15,879 nt of DNA from the NCBI GenBank assembly GCA_035499575.1, contig DATJYN010000083.1:1-15879 (forward strand), in the 5' to 3' direction. A program made the translations under genes and the position numbers. The notes under the pieces were generated by a model that had not been told where the DNA came from, searched no databases, and saw only the letters and a list, made by a program, of their open reading frames with translations. This document shows, piece after piece, positions 9,601 to 15,761 of the stretch (position 1 is the stretch's first letter; every line of letters starts with the position of its first letter). This DNA is from RBG-16-66-20 sp035499575. Its GTDB lineage: Bacteria; Pseudomonadota; Gammaproteobacteria; Burkholderiales; SG8-39.

Positions 9601-9797
9601 GTTCGCCTTGCACCAAGGTCTGCGTCATGGACGCGGACAATCGCTACTGCCTGGGTTGCAAGCGCACGCTCGGCGAGATCGCGCGCTGGGGCGAGATGAA
9701 CGACGCGGAACGCAGCGCGGTGTTGGCGCAACTCCCGGCGCGCCGCTCCGCCGCTCCCTCAGATATCGCTGAAGTTTCCGCCCCGCCCCTTGCCTGA
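9597..9797 (+). CDS. DUF1289 small four-cysteine protein
   Basis: Protein of 66 residues beginning MSSPCTKVCVMDADNRYCLG. Four cysteines (Cys5, Cys9, Cys18, Cys21; spacing C-x3-C-x8-C-x2-C) are followed by KRTLGEIARWGEMNDAER, the recognisable DUF1289 pattern. The function is unknown; the cysteines suggest zinc or iron-sulphur binding, which is inference. GTG 9597 gives a GTGA overlap with the HMG-CoA lyase stop, and the frame upstream of it lies inside that gene, so the short form is chosen. The last ~25 residues are low-complexity Ala/Pro/Ser-rich. The gene overlaps the converging crotonase gene by 39 bases tail-to-tail, and no intrinsic terminator is visible. It is the last gene of the operon as read here. 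Confidence 0.85.
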   Translation: MSSPCTKVCVMDADNRYCLGCKRTLGEIARWGEMNDAERSAVLAQLPARRSAAPSDIAEVSAPPLA

Positions 9798-10550
9798 GGC
9801 GAAACGCGCGGCGCCTGCTCTGCCTTCGGCCTGGAGCGCTGGAACGCCGTTCTCCCACTCGAAGCGCATCGCCTCGCGCAGGCTCAAGCCCTCCTGCCGG
9901 TAGGTCGAGCGCCGGTCGGCGCGCAGGCAAGCCTGCGGGAAGCGCGCGATCTCGTGCGCGAGCGCTTCCGCGCGCCGGCGCGACTGGCCGTCGGGGACGA
10001 CGTGCTCGCACAGGTTGATGCGCAGCGCCTCCCCGGCTTTGACTTTCCTCCCGGTCAGGATGAGATCGAGCGCGCGGCCACGGCCGACGATACGCGGCAG
10101 GCGCACGGTGCCGCCATCGATCAGCGGCACGCCCCAGCGCCGGCAGTAGACGCCGAAGTAGGCCGATTCCTCCATCACGCGCAGGTCGCACCACAGCGCG
10201 ATCTCAAATCCTCCTGCGACGGCGGGCCCGGCAACCGCGGCGATCACCGGCTTGTCGAGCGCGAGGCGCGTCGGTCCCATCGGCGCACGGGGAAGCGGAA
10301 TGCTCTCGTCACGCGGGTAGGGTTGCGCCTCGATACCGGTTCCCTGCGCCGCATGCTTTAGGTCAAAGCCGGCGCAGAATGCGCCGCCCTCGCCCCACAG
10401 TACCGCAACCGCCGCTTCCGGGTCCCTGTCAAACGCGAGGAACGCCTCTTCCAGCGCCGCGGCGCTTGCCGGGTCCATCGCGTTCTTCGCCTCCGGCCGC
10501 GAATGAATTACGGTCCAGACCTTGCCCTGCTTTTCGATTCGAACGGTCAT
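9759..10550 (-). CDS. crotonase-family enoyl-CoA hydratase/isomerase
   Basis: Crotonase-fold protein of 263 residues. CoA-binding GGAFCAGFDLKHA and oxyanion-hole VAGPAVAGGFEIALWCDLRV are clear, followed by YFGVYCRRWGVPLIDGGTVRLPRIVG. A Glu is kept in GGFEIA, corresponding to the first catalytic Glu of enoyl-CoA hydratase, but the second Glu position (before the KLGL-like loop) is not acidic here, so hydration of a simple enoyl-CoA is uncertain. The exact reaction is not assigned. ATG 10550 is chosen over the adjacent GTG 10553 because AGGAGGG at 10558-10564 is seven bases from the ATG. The gene diverges from the isomerase-like gene with 33 bases between starts and overlaps DUF1289 tail-to-tail. 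It is not LiuC; that role is filled by the operon copy. Confidence 0.88.
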   Translation of the reverse strand: MTVRIEKQGKVWTVIHSRPEAKNAMDPASAAALEEAFLAFDRDPEAAVAVLWGEGGAFCAGFDLKHAAQGTGIEAQPYPRDESIPLPRAPMGPTRLALDKPVIAAVAGPAVAGGFEIALWCDLRVMEESAYFGVYCRRWGVPLIDGGTVRLPRIVGRGRALDLILTGRKVKAGEALRINLCEHVVPDGQSRRRAEALAHEIARFPQACLRADRRSTYRQEGLSLREAMRFEWENGVPALQAEGRAGAARFASGKGRGGNFSDI

Positions 10551-10583
10551 CACGCTGCCCTCCTCGCGCTAGGATAGCAACCC

Positions 10584-11204
10584 ATGAAACGCGCGACCTG
10601 GTATTTCGATTTCGTCTCGCCCTTCGCTTACATCGGCTTGCACCGGTTGAAAGAGCTGCCAGCGGACCTTGTCGTCGAGTACCGCCCGGTGCTGTTCGCG
10701 GGGCTGCTGAACCACTGGGGGCAGAAAGGGCCGGCGGAATTGCCTAGCAAGCGCCGCTATACCTACCGCGTCAGCCATTGGACAGCCACCCGCCTCGGCC
10801 TGCCCTTCAAGTATCCGGCTGCGCACCCGTTCAATCCACTGCACCACCTGCGCCTGGCGATCGCTTGCGGCTCGAACCCGGGCGCGATCCGGACGATCTT
10901 CGACGACATCTGGACGACTGGCGCGGACGCTTCCAGCCCCGAGAGAATTTCCGCGCTTGCAAAAAAGCTCGGCATCTCCGGGGAAGACCGGGAAGCCAAG
11001 GACATTCTGAGAAGGAACACGGAAGAAGCCGTGCAGCGCGGCGTGTTCGGCGTGCCGACTTTCGACGTCGACGGCGAACTATTCTGGGGCGCCGACTCGA
11101 TCGAGTTCTTGGAAGACTTCCTTGAAAATCCAGCGGTGATCGAAAATCCGGAAATGCACCGCCTGGACAACCTTCCGGTTGCTGCAGCTAGACGTACTTC
11201 CTGA
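10584..11204 (+). CDS. 2-hydroxychromene-2-carboxylate isomerase-like DsbA-fold protein
   Basis: Protein of 206 residues of the DsbA/GST-kappa superfamily. In naphthalene pathways such enzymes (NahD) are glutathione-dependent isomerases. The N-terminal strand YFDFVSPFAYIG carries Ser12-Pro, the position of the catalytic Ser in NahD, where DsbA has CxxC. The helical insert and C-terminal RGVFGVPTFDVDGELFWGAD, with the cis-Pro loop, follow the family plan. No signal peptide is seen, so it is cytoplasmic. ATG 10584 has AGGA at 10571-10574, nine bases upstream. No ring-cleavage genes are nearby, so the naphthalene role is doubtful and the name denotes family only. The 3' end overlaps the converging PaaK-like gene by 17 bases. 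Confidence 0.86.
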   Translation: MKRATWYFDFVSPFAYIGLHRLKELPADLVVEYRPVLFAGLLNHWGQKGPAELPSKRRYTYRVSHWTATRLGLPFKYPAAHPFNPLHHLRLAIACGSNPGAIRTIFDDIWTTGADASSPERISALAKKLGISGEDREAKDILRRNTEEAVQRGVFGVPTFDVDGELFWGADSIEFLEDFLENPAVIENPEMHRLDNLPVAAARRTS

Positions 11205-12447
11205 GGTCCTCGATCACCTTGCCGTCGTTAGGCAAGCTCCCACCGCCCACCAGTTCGACCTCGCCGCGCAGCTTGGTCAATTCCCGGATGGAGGCCACGA
11301 TGGCCTCCGCAAGGCCGCCGGGGCGGTCTGTCACCTCGCACTTCAGGGTCATGCGCTCGCTGCCGGTCTCGCCCTCGACCACCAGCCGCGCTTTCTGAAC
11401 CTCGGGATGCCTGCGCGCAATTTCGTTGATCTGCTTCGCGGTCACGAACATCGCGCGCACCTTGGTGGATTGGTCGGCGCGTCCCAGCCAGCCGCGTATG
11501 CGCGTGTTGGTGCGGCCGCAGGGGCTCGCGCCCGGCAAAACCGCCGACAGGTCGCCGGTCGCGAAGCGGATCAGCGGATAGTCGCGGTTGAAGGTGGTGA
11601 TGACCACCTCGCCGACTTCTCCCGCGGGCACGGGATCGCCGGTGCCGGGGCGGACGATTTCCAGCAGCAGGCCCTCATCCAGGATCATGCCCGGATTGAC
11701 CGAGCCATCCCGCGCCAGCGATTCGTAGGCGATCGAACCCAGGTCGGCCGAACCGTAGCTTTGCGTGACCTGGATGCCGCGCTCCAGCATCGCCTGGCGC
11801 AGTGCGGGCGGCAGGTACTCGGCCCCGACGTGCGCCTTCTTTAGCGAGGAGATGTCGCTGCCCGTCTCCGCGGCCTTCTCCACGATCAGCTTCAGGAACG
11901 ACGGCGTGCCGATGTAGGCGGCGATCCGCAGGTCGCGGATGGCCGCCACCTGCATTTCGGTCTGGCCGGTTCCGGACGGCAGCACGGTGCAGCCAATCGC
12001 AAGCGCGCCGGTCTCCAGCATCGAGCCAGCCGGCGTGAAATGGTAGGCGAAGGTGTTTGCCACCAGGTCGCCGGCGCGGAAGCCCCCGGCGTAGAGGGCG
12101 CGCGCACTACGCCACCAGTTCCGGCCACGGCCTTCGGGCTCGTAGATCGGGCCCGGCGACATGAAGATCTTGGCTAGCTTCGCCACCGGCGTAGCGTTCA
12201 GCCCGCCCAACGGCCGTTCCTGCGCCTGCAGGCTGGCGAGATCCGATTTTCGCGTCACCGGCAACGCCGCAAGCGCCGCGCGGCTCCTGATTTTTTCGGC
12301 CTTTATATTTTCAAGAATTCTGGCAAACCCGGGAGCACGCCGCTTGGCGTGCGCCAGCAACTTCGGCAGCGCGGCAAGCAGCGCCGCCTCGCGCTGCTTT
12401 GGCGCGCGCGACTCCAGTTTGTCGAAGTAGTCGGCCGGTTTCTTCAA
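11188..12447 (-). CDS. PaaK-family AMP-binding protein (phenylacetate-CoA ligase-like)
   Basis: Protein of 419 residues with the layout of phenylacetate-CoA ligases: N-terminal helical region; GCTVLPSGTGQTEMQ (152-166), aligning with the PaaK GGQTEKQ strand; YIGTPSFLKL; YGSAD at 231-235; RFATGDLSAVLPG; GRADQSTKVRAMFV before the C-terminal subdomain; and a C-terminal Lys410 in NDGKVIEDL. The P-loop of true ligases (SSGTTGKP type) is replaced by SPGPIYEPEG at 97-106, so ATP-dependent ligase activity is uncertain. The frame stays open upstream to 12954, but that part shadows livF. TTG 12447 is chosen because it makes a TTGA overlap with the livF stop and the protein then starts at the usual place for the family. 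No ribosome site is visible, so translation probably depends on livF. It is the last gene of the transporter operon; a role in activating the imported substrate is inference. Confidence 0.82.
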   Translation of the reverse strand: MKKPADYFDKLESRAPKQREAALLAALPKLLAHAKRRAPGFARILENIKAEKIRSRAALAALPVTRKSDLASLQAQERPLGGLNATPVAKLAKIFMSPGPIYEPEGRGRNWWRSARALYAGGFRAGDLVANTFAYHFTPAGSMLETGALAIGCTVLPSGTGQTEMQVAAIRDLRIAAYIGTPSFLKLIVEKAAETGSDISSLKKAHVGAEYLPPALRQAMLERGIQVTQSYGSADLGSIAYESLARDGSVNPGMILDEGLLLEIVRPGTGDPVPAGEVGEVVITTFNRDYPLIRFATGDLSAVLPGASPCGRTNTRIRGWLGRADQSTKVRAMFVTAKQINEIARRHPEVQKARLVVEGETGSERMTLKCEVTDRPGGLAEAIVASIRELTKLRGEVELVGGGSLPNDGKVIEDLRKYV

Positions 12448-13247
12448 AGCCAGCGCTTGCGGCGGCGGTAGGACTTCACGTCGCGGAAGTTCCTGCGCCC
12501 GCCGGAAGAAAAGCCGAGGTAGAACTCCTTCACGTCCTCGTTCTGCGCCAGTTCGATGCCTTCGCCGTCCATCACCACGCGGCCGTTCTCCAGGATGTAG
12601 CCATAGTCGGCGTAGCGCAGCGCTATGTTGGTGTTCTGCTCGGCCAGCAGGAAGCTCACCTTCTCCTTCGCGTTCAGTCCCTTGACGATTTCGAAGATCT
12701 CCTCCACCAGCTGCGGCGCGAGGCCCATCGAGGGCTCGTCCAGCAGGATCATTTTCGGGCGCGCCATCAACGCGCGGCCGATCGCCGTCATTTGCTGCTC
12801 GCCGCCGGAGGTGTAGCCGGACTGCGAATGGCGGCGCTCCTTCAGGCGCGGGAAATATTCGTAGACGCGCTCCAGGCCCGCCCTGGTTTCGGCGCTGCTG
12901 CGCGTATAGGCCCCGGTCAACAGGTTTTCCTCGACCGACAGGTGCGCGAAGCAATGGCGCCCTTCCATCACCTGGACCACGCCGCGCTTCACCAGTTCGG
13001 ACGGCGTCAGGCGCTCGATGCGCTCGCCCAGGTATTCGATGTAGCCCTTGGTGACTTCGCCGCGCTCGCCCTTGAGCAGGTTGGATATCGCCCGCAGCGT
13101 AGTGGTCTTGCCGGCGCCGTTGGCGCCGAGCAGCGCCACGATGCTGCCCTCGCGCACCGCCAGCGAAACCCCCTTCAGCACGAGGATCACATGGTTATAG
13201 ATCACCTCGATGCCGTTCACCGAAAGCATCACGGGGGCGCCGGACAT
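12444..13247 (-). CDS. livF: branched-chain amino acid-type ABC transporter ATP-binding protein LivF
   Basis: Cytoplasmic ATPase of a HAAT-family importer, 267 residues. It has Walker A GANGAGKTT (41-49), signature SGGEQ (147-151), Walker B MILLDEP with Asp170-Glu171, and switch-His region LLAEQNTN. It is longer than the ~235 residues usual for LivF, ending in a basic tail (NFRDVKSYRRRKRWL); I recall similar tails in betaproteobacterial homologues. An in-frame ATG at 13262 exists, but it sits directly on the T-tract of a terminator and has no ribosome site. ATG 13247 has GAGGA at 13253-13257, five bases away, and is chosen. The stop overlaps the next gene's TTG. It works with LivH, LivM and presumably a LivG encoded outside the window. 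Confidence 0.93.
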   Translation of the reverse strand: MSGAPVMLSVNGIEVIYNHVILVLKGVSLAVREGSIVALLGANGAGKTTTLRAISNLLKGERGEVTKGYIEYLGERIERLTPSELVKRGVVQVMEGRHCFAHLSVEENLLTGAYTRSSAETRAGLERVYEYFPRLKERRHSQSGYTSGGEQQMTAIGRALMARPKMILLDEPSMGLAPQLVEEIFEIVKGLNAKEKVSFLLAEQNTNIALRYADYGYILENGRVVMDGEGIELAQNEDVKEFYLGFSSGGRRNFRDVKSYRRRKRWL

Positions 13248-13252
13248 TCCGT

Positions 13253-13257
13253 TCCTC
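13253..13257 (-). promoter_or_regulatory. ribosome binding site deciding the livF start
   Basis: On the - strand, GAGGA lies five bases before ATG 13247. The alternative ATG at 13262 is preceded only by the terminator T-run, so this site favours the shorter LivF. Confidence 0.7.
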
Positions 13258-13267
13258 GACATAAAAA

Positions 13268-13292
13268 CGGCGCCGGGTAATGCCCGGCGCCG
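13268..13292 (-). terminator. intrinsic (Rho-independent) terminator between binding-protein gene and livF
   Basis: A perfect 10-bp GC-rich stem (arms 13268-13277 and 13283-13292, CGGCGCCGGG pairing with CCCGGCGCCG) encloses a five-base loop. In the - strand direction it is followed at once by TTTTTAT (13261-13267). It lies 16 bases after the binding-protein stop and about 20 bases before the livF start. As the operon continues past it, it probably acts as a partial terminator or mRNA 3'-end stabiliser that raises binding-protein output relative to LivF and the ligase-like protein. Confidence 0.88.
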
Positions 13293-13308
13293 CTCCAGAC
13301 TCGAAAGA

Positions 13309-14634
13309 TCAGCCGGCTTCCTTGGCGCAGTCGCGCTTCTGGATCTTCTTCTCGATCGCGTACTTTTCGGCCGAAGCGCGGATCATCGGCTTGATGATGC
13401 TGTTGTCGGCATGGTAGACACCGGGCTGCACCACCCACTTCTTGCCATCCCAGGTCTGGATCGATGCCTGCGATTCGCCGGAGTGGTTGACGCAGCTGGT
13501 GCTGACCGGCGTCATGAAGCCGGTGAAGCCCAGCTTCTTGATCAACGCATCGTCGATCGCCAGGTTCTCGAGGCCCCAGCGCACCTGCTCGCCGGTCAGC
13601 GGCTTCTTGCCATACTTGATGTGGGCGCGGCGCACTCCCTCCACCGCCATCATCGCCGACACCATGCCGCGGTTATAGAGCACCTCGCCGATTTCCTCCT
13701 TCTTGCCGGTGCCCTGGCCCTTGTCGTAGACGTACTTGATCATGTCCTTGTGGACCTGGCCCTGCCCGGCCGGCGCGAGGAACACCAAGGCGTTGTAGCC
13801 CTTGGCGGCCTCTCCCACCGGTGCGACATCGGGTTCGGCGCCCGACCACCACACGCCGTACATTTTCTCGCGCGGGTAACCCGTGGCGACGGCTTCCTTC
13901 AGCGCGGTCGAATTCATCACGCCCCAGCCCCACAGGAACACGTAGTCCGGACGCTGCTGGCGAATCTGCAGCCAGGTCGCCTTCTGCTCCACGCCAGGGT
14001 GCGTGACCGGCAGCAGGATCAGCTCGTAACCTTCGCTCTTGGCGCGCTCCTGCAGCAGCGCGATCGGCTCCTTGCCGTAGGGCGAGTCGTGATAGACCAG
14101 CGCGATCTTCTTGCCCTTCAGCTTGCCAGGACCGCCTTCCTTCTTGAGGACGTGCTGAACCAGCATATCGGCCGCATCCCAGTAAGTGCCGCCGAGGGGA
14201 AAATTCCAGGCGAACACGGTACCGTCGACCGAATCGGCGCGCCCGTAGCCGGCGGTGATGATCGGAATCTTGTCGGCGAAGGACTTGTCAGTTACCGCGA
14301 AAGTGATGCCGGTCGAGAGCGGCTGGAACACGGTGGCGCCGGTGGGGCCCTTGCCCTTCAGCCGCTCATAGCATTCCACGCCCTTGTCGGTTGCGTAGCC
14401 GGTCTCGCACTCCTCGAAGGTGATCTTGACGCCGTCGATGCCGCCGTCGCGCGCGTTGACCAATTTCAAATAGTCGACGTATCCATTCGCGAACGGTATG
14501 CCGTTCGGCGCATACGCGCCGGTGCGATACGACAAGACCGGGAAAAACTGCTCCTTGGCCTGGGCCAGCGCCGACGTGCTGCCAATCGCCGCGATAGCGG
14601 CGGACACGGCCAGCAATGCAATTTTCGCTTTCAT
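13309..14634 (-). CDS. periplasmic substrate-binding protein of HAAT-type ABC transporter (LivK-like)
   Basis: Secreted binding protein of 441 residues, Peripla_BP_6 type, that captures the transporter's substrate in the periplasm. The signal peptide is clear: MKAK, a hydrophobic Ala-rich core, and a likely cleavage after Ala24 in SALA-QA. Mature features include SYRTGAYAPNG near the N-terminus, ITAGYGRADS, the hinge-side VYHDSPYGKEP and PDYVFLWGWG. It is longer than E. coli LivJ/LivK (about 370 residues) and has cysteines near the N-lobe (CETGYATDKGVEC) and C-terminus (TSCVNH, RDC) that may pair in the periplasm. The start follows GGAGGAGGG at 14640-14648, a very strong ribosome site. Substrate unknown: the family also takes amides, aromatic acids and other carboxylates. 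The downstream terminator suggests it is made in excess. Confidence 0.9.
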   Translation of the reverse strand: MKAKIALLAVSAAIAAIGSTSALAQAKEQFFPVLSYRTGAYAPNGIPFANGYVDYLKLVNARDGGIDGVKITFEECETGYATDKGVECYERLKGKGPTGATVFQPLSTGITFAVTDKSFADKIPIITAGYGRADSVDGTVFAWNFPLGGTYWDAADMLVQHVLKKEGGPGKLKGKKIALVYHDSPYGKEPIALLQERAKSEGYELILLPVTHPGVEQKATWLQIRQQRPDYVFLWGWGVMNSTALKEAVATGYPREKMYGVWWSGAEPDVAPVGEAAKGYNALVFLAPAGQGQVHKDMIKYVYDKGQGTGKKEEIGEVLYNRGMVSAMMAVEGVRRAHIKYGKKPLTGEQVRWGLENLAIDDALIKKLGFTGFMTPVSTSCVNHSGESQASIQTWDGKKWVVQPGVYHADNSIIKPMIRASAEKYAIEKKIQKRDCAKEAG

Positions 14635-14694
14635 TTCAACCCTCCTCCAGTGAACTCCCGACAGAATGATAACCCCACAGTTGCCTCCTGACCA
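14635..14694 (-). other. 60-base gap between livM and the binding-protein gene
   Basis: This is the longest gene-free stretch in the window. It contains the strong ribosome site noted at 14640-14648. I see no stem-loop followed by a T-run and no convincing -35/-10 pair, so transcription most likely continues from livM, though an internal promoter cannot be excluded by eye. Confidence 0.5.
14640..14648 (-). promoter_or_regulatory. strong ribosome binding site of the binding-protein gene
   Basis: On the - strand, GGAGGAGGG lies five bases before ATG 14634. It is the strongest such site in the transporter operon and fits a protein needed in excess of the membrane components. Confidence 0.75.
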
Positions 14695-15759
14695 TCAATG
14701 CGGGAAAGGCCACAACCTGAGCTTTTCCTTGCCGATGGCCCACAAACGGGCCAGGCCGTGGGGCTCCACGATCAGGAAAAAGATGATCAACCCCCCGAAA
14801 ATCATCAGGGCCAGGTGCGATCCGGTCGCCGTCGACATGGTTACGCCCAGCCACTGCGGGACCTGATCGAGCAGGATAGGCAGCGCGACGATGAACGCCG
14901 CCCCGAAGTAGCTGCCGAGCAACGAACCCATGCCGCCGATGATGATCATGAAAAGCAGGTTTAGCGACAGATTGATGTCGAAGGCCAGGGGTTCCCAGGC
15001 GCCCAGATAGATGAAGCCCCACAAGGCTCCCGCCACCCCGCAGTAGAACGCGCTCACCGCAAAGGCCGTCAGCTTCGCGTACACGGGCCGGATGCCGATG
15101 ACTTCAGCAGCGACATCCATGTCGCGCATCGCCATCCATTCCCGCCCGAGGTGGCCGCGCACCAGATTCTTCGCCACCAGCGTGAACGCCACCAGCACGC
15201 CGAGCAGGAACAGATACTTCTCGACCGGCGAGTCGACCTTCCAGCCGAACATCTCGATCGGCGCGGTCGACACCGAACCGGAAGAGGAATAGTTGGTGAA
15301 CCACTTCACGCGTGCAAACAGCCAGTCCATGAAGAACTGCGCGGCGAGCGTCGCAACGGCCAGGTACAGACCCTTGATGCGCAGGCTCGGAACGCCGAAC
15401 AGCACGCCCACGGCAGCCGCGATCAAACCCGCGATCACCAATACCACCAGGAAATTGAGCTGCGGCATGCGCAGCACCAGGTTGTACGCCGCGTAAGCCC
15501 CGACCGCCATGAAGGCGGCATGACCGATGGAGATCTGGCCACAGTAGCCGACCAGGATGTTGAGCCCGATCGCCGCGAGCGTCAGGATCAGGAACGGAAT
15601 CAGCAGCGACAAGAACACGTAGTCGGAGACGAACATCGGCACCACGCCGAAGGCGAACGCGAGCAGCAGCACCATGAACACGCGGTCCTGCAGGATCGGC
15701 AGCATCTGCTGGTCCGAAACGTAGGAGGACTTGAACTGGCCGTTTTCGCGATAGAGCAT
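14695..15759 (-). CDS. livM: ABC transporter inner-membrane permease LivM
   Basis: Integral membrane permease of 354 residues pairing with LivH to form the translocation channel. Many hydrophobic segments are visible, roughly nine or ten. The family-typical stretch ILTLAAIGLNILVGYCGQIS leads into GHAAFMAVGAYAA in the N-terminal half. GVPSLRIKGLYLAVATLA follows, and the cytoplasmic ATPase-contact loop is REWMAMRDMDVAAEVIGI. The C-terminal FMIIIGGMGSLLGSYFGA and LIVEPHGLARLW complete the pattern. The N-terminus carries a polar leader of about 25 residues before the first membrane span. ATG 15759 follows AGGG at a suitable distance and sits two bases after the livH stop, implying translational coupling. 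Confidence 0.94.
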   Translation of the reverse strand: MLYRENGQFKSSYVSDQQMLPILQDRVFMVLLLAFAFGVVPMFVSDYVFLSLLIPFLILTLAAIGLNILVGYCGQISIGHAAFMAVGAYAAYNLVLRMPQLNFLVVLVIAGLIAAAVGVLFGVPSLRIKGLYLAVATLAAQFFMDWLFARVKWFTNYSSSGSVSTAPIEMFGWKVDSPVEKYLFLLGVLVAFTLVAKNLVRGHLGREWMAMRDMDVAAEVIGIRPVYAKLTAFAVSAFYCGVAGALWGFIYLGAWEPLAFDINLSLNLLFMIIIGGMGSLLGSYFGAAFIVALPILLDQVPQWLGVTMSTATGSHLALMIFGGLIIFFLIVEPHGLARLWAIGKEKLRLWPFPH

Positions 15760-15761
15760 CG

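Noticed and set aside
9798..9830. Short GCC/GGC inverted repeat near the end of the liu operon as a terminator
   Set aside because: The stem is only three or four pairs, has no T-run on either strand and lies inside the crotonase gene.
12448..12954. Extended N-terminus for the PaaK-like protein
   Set aside because: The added part lies entirely within livF in another frame, is unlike PaaK, and the shorter TTG-started form has the normal family length.
13210..14691. A long open frame on the + strand (about 490 codons) antisense to the binding-protein gene
   Set aside because: It is the mirror of a clear secreted binding protein. In GC-rich DNA antisense frames often stay open by codon bias, and its translation shows no recognisable domain.
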